Part shown: positions 50,930-59,828 of the stretch, piece by piece | How the letters are laid out: each line of letters begins with the position of its first letter | How positions within the stretch are numbered: position 1 is the first letter of the stretch | Assembly: GCF_900100925.1 (NCBI RefSeq) | Contig: NZ_FNKO01000002.1 | Location: 1,364,001 to 1,428,000, forward strand | Source of the DNA: Actinopolyspora saharensis | Lineage (GTDB): Bacteria; Actinomycetota; Actinomycetes; Mycobacteriales; Pseudonocardiaceae | Reading direction: 5' to 3' | DNA length: 64,000 bases | Notes under the pieces: generated by a model | The model's database searches: none | What the model saw: only the letters and a program-made list of their open reading frames with translations | Told to the model about the DNA's origin: nothing | Program-made: the position numbers and the translations under genes

Positions 50930-51045
50930 CGGAGTAGTCACACCTCGATGCTGCCACGCCGCGCGCCGAACACGCCCCCCGCAGTCGACGAACCGGACGA
51001 ACGAACTACCGAGCACGCACCACCGCTCCGGCACGCCGCACCCGG

Positions 51046-52884
51046 TCAGCTCCGCCGCCTGCGGCGGACCAGGCGGTGCCTGCCACGACCGCCACGGCCG
51101 CCCACGGAGCTCCGCTCCGCCACCTCCCCCTGGTCCACGGAGCGGTCCCGGAGGAAACCGAGCCGGTCCGGGGTGTGCATCCGCAGCATCACGCGCCCGG
51201 TCGCCGGGGGGACGTTGCGCTCGGTGAGCTTGCTGATCAGCACCGTCACCGCGAAGGCCGCGGGCACGGTGAACGCGGCTGGCTGCAGCAGCACCGCCGA
51301 CCACCACCCGTACCCGTCACCGAGGAAAGCGCCGGTCAGCACCGCGAGCAGCACCAACCCCCCGCCCACGATCAATCCGGCCATGGCCCCGGCCGCGGTC
51401 AACTTGCGCCACCAGATGCCGAGCACCAGCAGCGGGAAGAACGTGGAAGCGGCCATGGCGAAGGCCAGGCCGACGCTCTGCGAGATGTCCCGCCCGATGG
51501 AGATCAACGCCAACGCCACGGGAAGGATGCACGAACCCAGGGCGATCAGGCGGAAGTTCCCGAGCTTTCCGGGGAGCAGGTCGGTGAACAGCACATTGGA
51601 CACACTCATGACCAGCCCGGAAGAAGCCGACAGGAACGCGGCGAAGGCCCCCGCCGCGGTGATCGCCCCGAGCAGCTCGCCCGGCCACCCCTGCAGCATC
51701 TCCGTGGGCAGCAGCAGCACCGCGGCGTCGGTGTTGCCCGTCACCAGCAGCTGCGGCACGTAGAAGCGGGACAGCACCCCCAGAACCGTCGGGAACAGGT
51801 AGAAGACCCCGAGCATCCCCAGCACCACCAACGAGGTGCGCCGCGCCCCTCGCCCGGTCGGGTTGGTGTAGAAGCGCATCAGCACGTGCGGCAACCCCAT
51901 CGTCCCGAGGAAGGTCGACAGCATCAGGGAGTACGTCTCGAACAGCTCGTACGAGTCACCGCTCTGCGGCAGCAGCCAGGACCGGTTGTCCGGCTCCGCG
52001 TCGGCCACCGTCGGGACCGCGCTGCCCTGCGGGAAGCGCAGCTCCGAATCGGACCGCACTGAATGGACCCCCTCGGTGAGGTAAACGCTGTCCCCGGAAC
52101 CGTCCCCCTCCGAGCCCGCGACCCCGTCCAGCTCCTCCGGACCGGGGCCGGACAGCACGTCCACCCACACCGGCTCGGTGACCCGCAGTCGCACGTCCGT
52201 CTCGACCCGCACCGTGGTCGCGCGTTCGAAAGCGGGCGGAACGGGTTCGTCCAGCCCTCTGCGGTGCTGCTCGTCCTGCCCGAGGAAGACGAAGAAGAGC
52301 ACGAACACGGGCACGCTGATGGCGAAGAGCTTGACGCCGTACTGGAAGGCCTGCACCAGCGTGACCGCACGCATCCCCCCGCTGAGCACCCCGAGCAGCA
52401 CGACGATCGCCACGGCCAGGATCCCGCTCGAGTAGGTGATTCCGGTGACCGTGGACAACGTCACGCCGGCCGCCTGCAGCTGGGGAACCAGGTAGAGCCA
52501 GCCGATCAGCACCACCAGGACCGTCGACACGGCACGCACCCGCGTCGAGTCCAGCCGCACCTGCGCGAAATCGGGCAACGTGTAGGCGCCGGAACGGCGC
52601 AGCGGCGCGGCCACGAACAGCAGCAGCGCCAAGTACCCCACCGTGTAGCCGATCGGGTACCAGAGAGCCTCGACGCCGTCCTTGAGCAGCATCCCCGCCA
52701 CCCCGAGGAAGGAGGCCGCCGAGAGGTACTCACCGGCGATGGCGGCAGCGTTGCGCTCCACCCCGACCATGCGGCGGGCCAGCAGGAAGTCCGAAGTGGT
52801 CCGCGCTCCGCGCGCCCCCCACATCGCGAGGACGAAGGTGGCGGCAGCCACCAGCACGACACCGCCGAGGGCCCACGGATTCAC
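51046..52884 (-). CDS. Sodium/solute symporter, ActP-like
   Basis: A 612-residue SSS-family transporter: ATTSDFLLARR-type start (RTTSDFLLARRMVG), ERNAAAIAGEYLSAASFLG, YTVGYLALLLFVAAPLRRSG, GLPHVLMRFYTNPTGRGA, FAAFLSASSGLVMSVSNVLF. A large periplasmic insertion (about 220-300, Asp/Glu rich) splits the helices, as in some actinobacterial acetate/pyruvate-type symporters. GTG start at 52884 coupled to DUF485 by GTGA. Substrate probably a short monocarboxylate. Confidence 0.88.
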   Translation of the reverse strand: MNPWALGGVVLVAAATFVLAMWGARGARTTSDFLLARRMVGVERNAAAIAGEYLSAASFLGVAGMLLKDGVEALWYPIGYTVGYLALLLFVAAPLRRSGAYTLPDFAQVRLDSTRVRAVSTVLVVLIGWLYLVPQLQAAGVTLSTVTGITYSSGILAVAIVVLLGVLSGGMRAVTLVQAFQYGVKLFAISVPVFVLFFVFLGQDEQHRRGLDEPVPPAFERATTVRVETDVRLRVTEPVWVDVLSGPGPEELDGVAGSEGDGSGDSVYLTEGVHSVRSDSELRFPQGSAVPTVADAEPDNRSWLLPQSGDSYELFETYSLMLSTFLGTMGLPHVLMRFYTNPTGRGARRTSLVVLGMLGVFYLFPTVLGVLSRFYVPQLLVTGNTDAAVLLLPTEMLQGWPGELLGAITAAGAFAAFLSASSGLVMSVSNVLFTDLLPGKLGNFRLIALGSCILPVALALISIGRDISQSVGLAFAMAASTFFPLLVLGIWWRKLTAAGAMAGLIVGGGLVLLAVLTGAFLGDGYGWWSAVLLQPAAFTVPAAFAVTVLISKLTERNVPPATGRVMLRMHTPDRLGFLRDRSVDQGEVAERSSVGGRGGRGRHRLVRRRRRS

Positions 52885-53270
52885 CGGTCCACCATGTCCA
52901 TGAACTCGCGTTCGTGCCGCTCGGCCCTGCGCGTGCCGAGATAACCGATCAGCAGGATGAACGGGAACGGCAACACCCCCAGGAGGAACCAGGGCAGCGG
53001 GATGCCGAACAACCCGACCTCGGACAGGACCGGGACGTAGCGCAGCAGCACGGGCAGCGCACCCAGGAACACCACGCTGACCGCGGCCAGCCACAGCGCG
53101 GAGCGCAGCTGGGCCCGAACCAGGTTCCGCACCATCGCCTCGCCCATGGTGCTCTGGTTCTCGAGGTCGATGATCGTGCGCGGAACGTCGCGCGAACCGC
53201 GCCGGTCGGCCAGCACCACGCGCTTGCGCCGCGGAGCGCGCTGCTGGGGTGCTGAAGATCCCGTGGTCAC
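52881..53270 (-). CDS. DUF485 membrane protein, symporter partner
   Basis: A 129-residue protein with two membrane helices (ALWLAAVSVVFLGALPVLLR, LPWFLLGVLPFPFILLIGYL) and the DUF485 C-terminus TRRAERHEREFMDMVD. DUF485 proteins accompany ActP-type symporters. GTG 53270 is preferred; GTG 53282 is in frame four codons upstream with AAGG ahead. Confidence 0.85.
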   Translation of the reverse strand: MTTGSSAPQQRAPRRKRVVLADRRGSRDVPRTIIDLENQSTMGEAMVRNLVRAQLRSALWLAAVSVVFLGALPVLLRYVPVLSEVGLFGIPLPWFLLGVLPFPFILLIGYLGTRRAERHEREFMDMVDR

Positions 53271-53314
53271 TACCCCCACCACCTTGTTTATCGAAGTATC
53301 CCGCCCAGGTTGAC

Positions 53315-53441
53315 GTAGGTGGTTCCGTGGCGGAACCTCTCGCGGGCTCTCGCTGCGGGTGCCCCGACATCGGGTAGCGACCTACACAACGTCGGGGCCG
53401 TCCTCGCGAGAGCACCACGAGAGAACCCGCGGCGGTGCCGG
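53315..53441 (+). repeat. Module B structured repeat, copy B4
   Basis: Same length and 5' hairpin as B1, but the middle stems are CTCTCG/CGAGAG and GCTCTCGC/GCGAGAGC, while the inner stem is GCCCCGAC/GTCGGGGC as in B1. It therefore bridges the two subtypes. Followed at once by the module A array. Confidence 0.88.
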
Positions 53442-53786
53442 GTGCTCAGGCTCAAAGCGTTTGCGTTGGTGTGACGCCCTGGTTGGGAGTTCCTTGCTTG
53501 GGGCCCTTGTCCGGCGGTGCCGGCTGCTCGGGCTCAAAGCGTCTGCGTTGGACGGTGTCCTTTCTCCGGGAGTTCCTCTCTGGGAGCCCTCCTTGCCCGG
53601 CAGGGCCAGGTGCTCAGGCTCAAAGCGTTTGCGTTGGTGTGACGCCCTGGTTGGGAGTTCCTTGCTTGGGGCCCTTGTCCGACGGTGCCGGGGGCTCAGG
53701 CTCAAAGCGTCTGCGTTGGACGGTGTCCTTCCTCCGGGAACTCCTTCCTGGGGCCCTTGCCCGGCGGTGCCGGGGGCTCGGGTGGT
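53434..53786 (+). repeat. Tandem array of four to five module A units
   Basis: Units begin with (T/G)GCTCAGGCTCAAAGCG-type sequence at 53443, 53525, 53611, 53693 and, partially, 53774. Spacings are 82, 86, 82 and 81 bp; units 1 and 3, and 2 and 4, are most alike, giving a 168 bp higher-order period. The 53271-53912 spacer contains this array and B4 and no supported gene. Confidence 0.85.
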
Positions 53787-53912
53787 TTTTCGGCGCCGCA
53801 CGCCGAAGTCGCAACGGCCGACGACTCGACAGCCCCCCGTTCTCGCGGAAGTTGCACGATCCGTCGAAGCGATCATCCAACGCCGACCCCGGTCCGGACA
53901 ACGGTTCCGCGG

Positions 53913-54812
53913 TCACTGACGCGGAGAGCGCACCAGCCGGTCCTTGAGCTCGCGGGTGTGCCTGCGGCTGACCGGCAGCTCGCGGATCTCCCGGTACTGC
54001 CCTCCGGCGATGAGCACCGAATACCCGGAGGAGGACATGCGCAGCTCGTTTATCAGGTTCAGCGCGACCAGGTAGGACCGGTGAATGCGCACGAACCCGG
54101 CGTCCGCCCACTTCTCCTCCAGCTGGGCCAGCGGGATGCGCACCAGGTGCGACCCCTCGTCGGTGTGCAGCCGCGCGTAATCCCCCTGGGCCTCCACCCA
54201 GCGCACCTGGGAGCGCTGCACCAGGCGAGTGGTTCCCCCCAGTTCCACGGGGATGACCGAGTGGTCGTCGGGCCGCTGCTGCCCCTCGACCTGCTGGCCG
54301 CCGGAGCTCAACGCGCGAGCGCCGTCGCCGCCCACCTCCGGCGGGGCCGCTATGCGCTGCACCTTGCGCAGCGCGCGCTCCACCCGCTCGGGGCTGGCCG
54401 GTTTCATCACGTAGTCGATGGCGCCCAGGTCGAAGGCCTCCAGCGCGTTCTCGCCGTGCGCGGTGATGAACACCAGGGCGGGCGAGTTCTCGAAGGAGAA
54501 GAGCACCCTGGCCAGGTCCATTCCGGTCAGACCCGGCATGGCGACATCGATGAAGACGGCGTCGACCAGCGGCGCGTCGGCGGGACGCCCCTGCAGCTCG
54601 GGATTGTCGCTGCGCAATATCCGCAGCGCCTCGGCCGCGTCGAACGCCGTCAGCACCTTGCCGACGCGCGGGTTCTTCTCGATCATTCCCTGCGTCGTCT
54701 CGAGCCCGGGGATCTCGTCGTCGACGATCAGGATGACGAGTCCCGCCCTGCTCGATCCGCCGCTGCCGTTACGACCCTCGGGCGGGCCGCTGATGCGCTG
54801 TGGTGTACTCAC
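53913..54812 (-). CDS. LytTR-family response regulator
   Basis: A 299-residue regulator: receiver domain (about 24-145) with LVILIVDDEIPGLE, phospho-acceptor Asp in AVFIDVAMPGLTG, and Lys in DYVMKPASP; then a linker and a LytTR DNA-binding domain (about 190-295) with WVEAQGDYARLHTDEGSHLV, HRSYLVALNLI. Likely partner of the LytS-type kinase at 56444-57949 and controller of the adjacent symporter genes, as in BtsSR-type nutrient-sensing systems. GTG 54812 chosen; an upstream frame to 54893 is open. Confidence 0.88.
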   Translation of the reverse strand: MSTPQRISGPPEGRNGSGGSSRAGLVILIVDDEIPGLETTQGMIEKNPRVGKVLTAFDAAEALRILRSDNPELQGRPADAPLVDAVFIDVAMPGLTGMDLARVLFSFENSPALVFITAHGENALEAFDLGAIDYVMKPASPERVERALRKVQRIAAPPEVGGDGARALSSGGQQVEGQQRPDDHSVIPVELGGTTRLVQRSQVRWVEAQGDYARLHTDEGSHLVRIPLAQLEEKWADAGFVRIHRSYLVALNLINELRMSSSGYSVLIAGGQYREIRELPVSRRHTRELKDRLVRSPRQ

Positions 54813-55157
54813 GGCAAAGCCCAATCCTCCCGCGCTCACCGAACTCACGTCCACGGTCGACCGAGCGCGTCGGAGCGGCGCCCGCGGCGCCACCCGTGAA
54901 CACCGACCGCGGGTGAAGCGTGTGACTCACCGCATTCAAACTAAGCCCCCGCATTCATGTTTCGCGCGGTGGGTGCACGTGCATTCGCACGATCGTCGCA
55001 ATCCACCGCGGAAAATCCGGTCCACAGTCGACCACACGCGAACACGCGGTCCCACCCGCGGGGCACCCCGCCCGACCTTCCACCAAACCGTCCTAACTGG
55101 ATAACTCCGGTCCTCCTCCGCCCAGACCGCACCACCGCGCCCCGATCGAGTCGACGT
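54813..55157. other. Spacer upstream of the LytTR gene
   Basis: About 345 bp with no supported gene or repeat. It should contain the regulator's promoter, but no clear -10/-35 pair or palindrome stands out. Confidence 0.5.
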
Positions 55158-55312
55158 GCCCCGGACGGAAACTCGCAACCAGAAGCTCCACCCCAACGCA
55201 AGCGCTGCGAGCCCGAGCAGTCAGCACCGCCAGACAAGGACTCCCGAACAGGAACTCCCGACCAGCAGGCTCACGCCATCTCAGGCGCTGTGAGCCTGAG
55301 CAGTCGGCACCG
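55158..55312 (-). repeat. Two tandem module A units, copies A9 and A10
   Basis: Reverse copies, each about 80 bp, sharing GCGCTG(C/T)GAGCC and AACTC(G/C) boxes with the array at 53.4 kb. They join B5 in the usual relative order. Confidence 0.7.
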
Positions 55313-55431
55313 CCGCGGGTTCTCTCGTGGTGCTCTCGCGAGGAAGGCCCGACGTTGTGTAGGTGGCTACCCGATGTCGGGCCTCCCGGAGCGAGAGCCC
55401 GCGAGAGGTTCCGCCACCCGCACCGCCAAGC
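55305..55431 (-). repeat. Module B structured repeat, copy B5
   Basis: Subtype of B2/B3: GCGGGT/ACCCGC, CTCTCG/CGAGAG, GCTCTCGC/GCGAGAGC and GGCCCGAC/GTCGGGCC nested. Almost identical to B3. It lies 30 bp past the stop of the SppA-like gene. Confidence 0.85.
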
Positions 55432-55458
55432 AGGGGAAGACGTCGTGAGGCGATCCAC

Positions 55459-56367
55459 TCACAGTCCGAAACGCGACCACATGCTGCGACTCTCAATCCG
55501 GTCGAAAGCGGCGTTGACCGCTCCGGCGGCTATCCCGGCGGCACCGCCACCGGGACCCGTCATTCCCAACCGGGCCAGCAGTGGCTTGCGCGGCTCGACG
55601 GAGACGAGGTGCGCGTCGGGGAAGCGGTGGGAGACCACCCCGCGCAGGTTGCCCAGACCGTCCACCATCCCCAGCTCCGCGGCGCGCCGCCCGGTCCAGA
55701 CCTCACCGGAGAAGAGGTCCTCCTCGGCCTGCGAGATGGCGTCGCCGCGCCGCTGCCGGACCCAGTCGGCGAACTGCTTGTGCAGCTCCTCCTGCATCCC
55801 CTGCAGCCACTGGACGTCCTCGGGGTTCTCCGGCCGGAACGGGTCCAGCCGCGACTTGTTCTCCCCGGCCGTGTGGATCCGGCGCTCGATGCCAGCCCGG
55901 CGCAGCAGCTCCTCCATGCCGAAGCTCGCGCTGACCACGCCCACCGAGCCCACCATGGAGCTGGCGTGCGCGTAGACCTCGTCCCCGGCGCAGGCCAGCC
56001 AGTACCCGCCGGAGGCGGCCACGTCCTCGCAGAAGGCCAGCACGGGGACGTTCTTGCGCTCCGCGAGCTCACGAATCCGCTCGGCCACCAGCGCCGACTG
56101 GGTAGCTGCCCCTCCCGGCGAGTTGATCGCCAGCGCGACCGCGGAGGTCCTGTCGAAGGAGAACGCGCGGTTCAGGGCGGAGTCGACCGTCTGCAGCGAG
56201 ATCGAGGGACGGTTCACCGGGGAGGGCATCGGCGTGATGGGGCCGTGCAGCTTGACGACCGGTACCACGGGGCCCCGCTCGGCCCGCTCGGCGAGTTTGC
56301 CCGGCAGCTTCTCCGAGAGCTTGCCGGGAAGCGCCTGGGTGAATTTCTGGGATGACTTCTCACTCAT
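55459..56367 (-). CDS. S49-family peptidase, SppA-like
   Basis: A 302-residue protease of the signal-peptide-peptidase A family, short single-repeat form. The oxyanion region INSPGGAATQSALVA, the nucleophile Ser in VAASGGYWLACAGDEVY (about residue 118) and the general-base Lys in ENKSRLDPFRP (about 170) are all present. No obvious membrane anchor at the N-terminus (QALPGKLSEKLPGKLAERAE is amphipathic). Located between the LytTR regulator and its kinase. Confidence 0.9.
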   Translation of the reverse strand: MSEKSSQKFTQALPGKLSEKLPGKLAERAERGPVVPVVKLHGPITPMPSPVNRPSISLQTVDSALNRAFSFDRTSAVALAINSPGGAATQSALVAERIRELAERKNVPVLAFCEDVAASGGYWLACAGDEVYAHASSMVGSVGVVSASFGMEELLRRAGIERRIHTAGENKSRLDPFRPENPEDVQWLQGMQEELHKQFADWVRQRRGDAISQAEEDLFSGEVWTGRRAAELGMVDGLGNLRGVVSHRFPDAHLVSVEPRKPLLARLGMTGPGGGAAGIAAGAVNAAFDRIESRSMWSRFGL

Positions 56368-56443
56368 GCTTCCACGTTACTGGCCGTGGAGCCCGCAGCA
56401 GTGACACGACCGGGCCAGGAGAACGCGCTGCGCCCCGCTCGGG

Positions 56444-57949
56444 TCACGCTCCGGAGGGGCGCACGGTCTCCTCCTGCCGCACTTCCTCCACGACGTCCCG
56501 CTCGGCGGCTTCCACTCCGGCGAGCTCCACGGGATCGCTCCCCTGAGCGGGGCTGTTCTCCTGATCGGCCGCGGCTTCCGGCTCGGCCGCGGTATCCGCG
56601 GGGGCGGCGTCCTGCACGGGGGCGGCGTCCCACCCGGCCACGGACTCCTCGGTCGCGGCGTGCTCGGGCACGGCCTCCGCGGAGGGGGCGGACTCCTCCG
56701 CGGACTCGGCGGGTGGCGGGGGTTCCGGGCAGTCCGCCTCCTCGAAGGGCTGGGAGGACAAGGGCTGGACCCCGGGGGCGAACTTCGGCACCCGCATGAT
56801 CACCTTCATGCCCGCGCCCTGCTCGGTCTCCACCACCAGCCCGTAGTCGTTGCCGAAGGTCGCGCGCATCCGGTCGTTGACGTTGCCGAGGCCGACGTGC
56901 GAGCCGTCGGTGTGGCTGCCCTCGAGCTCCTCCTCCAGCTGCTGCGGATCCATACCGATGCCGTCGTCGTCCACGCTGATCAGCGCCTCGCTGCCGTTGT
57001 CCTCCGCGAAGACGGAGACCGTTCCACCACCGGGCTTCTTCGCCAGTCCGTGGCGGACCGCGTTCTCCACCAGCGGCTGCAGCGCCAGGAACGGCAGCAC
57101 CACCGGAAGGACCTCGGGGGCTATCTTGAGCTGGACCTTCAGGCGCTCGGGCCCGAACCGGGCGCTCTCCAGCATCAGATAGCGGTCTATGTTGCGGATC
57201 TCCTCGGCCAGGGTCGTGTACATCTCGTTGGATCGGAACGAATACCTGGTGAAGTCCGCGAACTCGGTGATCAGCTCCGTGGCCTGGTCCGGATCGGTGC
57301 GGATCAGCGCGGAGATGGTGTTCAACGCGTTGTACACGAAGTGCGGGGAGATCTGGGCCCGCAGTGCGCGCACCTCGGCCTCGGCCAGCTTCTCCCGGGA
57401 AAACTGCAGCTCGGCCAGCTGCAGCTGGGCCGAGACGTGGTCGGCGACCTCCTGCGCCGCCCGGAACAGGCGCTTGCGGTCCCCCGCGGTGATCAGCACC
57501 AGGGCACCCCGGTTGTTGCTGTCCACCTCCAGCGGGACGACCACGGCGTGCCGCATCAGGCAGGGGCGTTCGTCGCACGGCAGGTCGGCGTGGTCCACGT
57601 ACTCGCTCTTGCCCGTGCGCAGCGACCGGTCGATCGTCCCCGTGAGGTCGCGGTAGTGCTCGTTGACGCCGCCGTCCCAGCTCAGCAGCGTCCCCTCCGC
57701 GTCGACGATGCCGACGGCCACGCAGGACAGCAGGGCCCGCAGGTGCGGGGCCGTCTCGTCGGCCGCCTCCTGGTCGAGGCCGCGACGCAGGTGCGGGGCC
57801 GCGCTCGTGACCCGGTGCAACGCGGCGAGAGTGGCGTCCTCCTTAGACGTACTGACCCGACGCGAACGGCACAGCATCACGAACATCCCGAGCACGGCCA
57901 GCGCCGCGATCAGAGTCAGCACTGTCCGCTCCGACAACAGTTCGAGCAC
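56444..57949 (-). CDS. LytS-type sensor histidine kinase
   Basis: A 501-residue kinase with one N-terminal membrane helix (VLTLIAALAVLGMFVMLC), a GAF-like region (about 50-190, CVAVGIVDAEGTLLSWDGG), the His_kinase segment with phospho-acceptor His in RAQISPHFVYNALNTI (about 204) and a HATPase domain (PLVENAVRHGLAKKPGGG, VDDDGIGMD). A Glu/Ala/Pro-rich C-terminal tail of about 100 residues is unusual. Probable partner of the LytTR regulator, from which it is separated by sppA and repeats. GTG start. Confidence 0.9.
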   Translation of the reverse strand: MLELLSERTVLTLIAALAVLGMFVMLCRSRRVSTSKEDATLAALHRVTSAAPHLRRGLDQEAADETAPHLRALLSCVAVGIVDAEGTLLSWDGGVNEHYRDLTGTIDRSLRTGKSEYVDHADLPCDERPCLMRHAVVVPLEVDSNNRGALVLITAGDRKRLFRAAQEVADHVSAQLQLAELQFSREKLAEAEVRALRAQISPHFVYNALNTISALIRTDPDQATELITEFADFTRYSFRSNEMYTTLAEEIRNIDRYLMLESARFGPERLKVQLKIAPEVLPVVLPFLALQPLVENAVRHGLAKKPGGGTVSVFAEDNGSEALISVDDDGIGMDPQQLEEELEGSHTDGSHVGLGNVNDRMRATFGNDYGLVVETEQGAGMKVIMRVPKFAPGVQPLSSQPFEEADCPEPPPPAESAEESAPSAEAVPEHAATEESVAGWDAAPVQDAAPADTAAEPEAAADQENSPAQGSDPVELAGVEAAERDVVEEVRQEETVRPSGA

Positions 57950-58213
57950 GCTTCACATGTTCACCGGATATCACCCGTGGAAGCAAGGACATCACGATCA
58001 GTGCACCGTTGGCATCGGTGAGCGGTTCGTCCTCCTTCCGTAGAACGGAAAACACCCACACGATCGAGTGAGAAGCACGTCCGTCCGAAGCCGCTCCGGA
58101 AACACCCGCCCCCGAACGCCCCCTACCGGAGGGACCCGTCCCGGAAGAACTCACCGGATCGGGAGAGCACCGGTCACCGCGCGAGTTCCGCGGCACTCCG
58201 GTGCGGACTCGGC
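57950..58213. other. Spacer between kinase start and small membrane protein gene
   Basis: 264 bp containing the kinase promoter; no gene, repeat module or clear palindrome is seen. Confidence 0.4.
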
Positions 58214-58651
58214 TCACTCGACCGGCTGCAGCGGGCCGTTCATGTCCGGCTCCGCGTAGACCTCGATGTTGCGGGCCACCCGAGCGCTCTCCTGGCGCGC
58301 CGTGAGCGTGCCGCGCACGACGCCGACCCAGCGCTCCGGCGGATGCTCGTCCGTGTCCCCCGGGGTCTCGGCGATGATCGACCACGGCCTGCGCAGCAAC
58401 CAGCGCACGGGGAAGAACAGCACGAGCAGCAGCAGCGCCAGCACCAGCCAGCCGGGAATCAGCACCTCGGAAGGAGTCCAGACCAGAAAGGCTGTGATCA
58501 GGATGAACACGACCGAGCCCATAACGACCCCGGGGGAACGACCACCGCTGACGTCGTGCTCCCACTCGTCGACCATGAGTGGGTCGCTCCACTCGATGCT
58601 GGTCCGCAAGTTCCACTTCCGCCCGTCGGATCCACGCACCGCGCGGTTCAT
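58214..58651 (-). CDS. Small membrane protein of unknown function
   Basis: A 145-residue protein with a cytosolic start (SDGRKWNLRTSIEWSDPLMV), two adjacent membrane helices (VVMGSVVFILITAFLVW, LVLALLLLVLFFPVRWLL) and a conserved-looking C-terminus RRPWSIIAETPGDTDEHPPE, ERWVGVVRGTLTARQE. Family not recognised. ATG 58651 follows GGAGG. Confidence 0.7.
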   Translation of the reverse strand: MNRAVRGSDGRKWNLRTSIEWSDPLMVDEWEHDVSGGRSPGVVMGSVVFILITAFLVWTPSEVLIPGWLVLALLLLVLFFPVRWLLRRPWSIIAETPGDTDEHPPERWVGVVRGTLTARQESARVARNIEVYAEPDMNGPLQPVE

Positions 58652-58854
58652 CGCCGCCTCCACGCACTGGGCCGGGACTTCGCCTGCCCGCCTTCGCGGT
58701 CACCCGCCTCCGGCTTGATCAGCATTCGGCAACACCGTACCGCGCACGGCTCGTGAATGCGTCCCTCACCGCAGCGGCATTACTCTTCCGGAGGAAAGGG
58801 CGGAACCGACGCACACCGGCACCACCGGCCGGCACCGCCGCACGAGGGGGAGAC

Positions 58855-59256
58855 ATGGATCCGGACCAGGCCCGTTCGATAGTGCGCGAGCAGCACCACG
58901 CGGTGCTGGCCACCTCGCGCTCAGACGGAACACCGCAGCAGAGCCCCGTTCTGGCCACTGTGGACTCGGAAGGCAGGATCGTGGTCAGCACCACGGCCAA
59001 CACCGCCAAGGTGGCCAACCTGACCAGGGACGACCGGGCGTGGCTGTGCGTGCTGCCCGACCAGTTCTTCGGAAGGTGGGTCCAGATCGAGGGCAGAACC
59101 GAGATCGTGAGGCTGCCCGAGGCCATGCCGCTGCTCGAGGAGTACTACCGCTCCGTCTCCGGCGAGCACGAGGACTGGGAGCAGTACCGCGCCGCGATGC
59201 GCGCCGAGAACAGGGTGCTGCTGCGCATCGAGCCGACCCGCGCGGGCCCCTCCTGA
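58855..59256 (+). CDS. PPOX-class (F420/FMN split-barrel) protein
   Basis: A 133-residue split-barrel flavoprotein-like enzyme: HHAVLATSRSDGTPQQSPVL, RIVVSTTANTAKVANLTRDD and WVQIEGRTEIV. Size and pattern fit the F420-dependent PPOX family common in actinobacteria; substrate unknown. GAGGGGG precedes the ATG. Confidence 0.85.
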   Translation: MDPDQARSIVREQHHAVLATSRSDGTPQQSPVLATVDSEGRIVVSTTANTAKVANLTRDDRAWLCVLPDQFFGRWVQIEGRTEIVRLPEAMPLLEEYYRSVSGEHEDWEQYRAAMRAENRVLLRIEPTRAGPS

Positions 59257-59381
59257 CCGAGCCCCTGCCGCCCGGCACCCCCGATGCCGGGCGGGTCGCC
59301 ACCACTGTCCCACCCCCCTGCGAAGCCGTCGCGGGCGTGGAGTACAGTTGTTGTCGAAGCGATCGCAGGGTCGACTTCGAC

Positions 59382-59453
59382 GCGGATGTAGCGCAGCGGT
59401 AGCGCATCAGCTTGCCAAGCTGAGGGTCGCGGGTTCGAATCCCGTCATCCGCT
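59382..59453 (+). tRNA. tRNA-Gly (GCC)
   Basis: Acceptor stem GCGGATG/CATCCGC, D-loop AGCGGT, anticodon loop CTTGCCA with anticodon GCC, T-loop GGTTCGAATCC. CCA is not encoded. A terminator follows within 10 bases. Confidence 0.97.
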
Positions 59454-59459
59454 CCGCAA

Positions 59460-59498
59460 CGAGCCCGTCGGTGTTAATTCCCGGCGGGCTCGCTTTTT
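59460..59498 (+). terminator. Intrinsic terminator after tRNA-Gly
   Basis: Stem CGAGCCCGTCGG / CCGGCGGGCTCG (one wobble) followed by C and TTTTT. Confidence 0.9.
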
Positions 59499-59685
59499 GG
59501 CTAATTCCCCTCTCGAGCCCCCCCGGGGCGGTTCTCCCGGCAAGATCCCCGCCGTTCGACGTCCCCGCCCGCAGTCCGCCTCCCGCGAAGCGGGCCCGCT
59601 CCTCGGAACCGGCGCAGTGCCCGAACCGCGCAAGGGACGATCCGAGCAGCCATCCCTCAGAGTGGTGCGTTCCACCAAACGGAGT
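59499..59685. other. Spacer between tRNA terminator and LPMO promoter
   Basis: GC-rich, no gene supported. It contains only GGCCCGCTCC-type runs; nothing structural recognised. Confidence 0.4.
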
Positions 59686-59725
59686 ACAGGTCTAGACCAG
59701 AACCGGTTATCAGGTCTGGACCAAA
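59686..59725. promoter_or_regulatory. Two DasR-type (GlcNAc-responsive) operator sites
   Basis: ACAGGTCTAGACCAGA (59686-59701) and TCAGGTCTGGACCAAA (59710-59725) resemble the dre consensus A-C/G-TGGTCTAGACCA. They are 24 bp apart, about 110 bp upstream of the chitin-active LPMO gene, fitting chitin-linked control by DasR. Confidence 0.75.
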
Positions 59726-59828
59726 GCGATGGTGATCAACGCCAGCGGGTTACTCGAAACGGAGCTGTCCACGGCCGGAGCGAAGCCCGTAGCTTTTCCG
59801 GTTACGAACAGCGAAGAAGGGAGCAACC

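Noticed and set aside
51046..53418. A 790-residue frame extending the symporter through DUF485 and module B
   Set aside because: The symporter begins at 52884 with a GTGA-coupled start; the extension overlaps the real DUF485 gene and a repeat.
53434..53786. CRISPR array
   Set aside because: Units are 81-86 bp and similar along their whole length; there are no short identical repeats with unique spacers and no cas genes.
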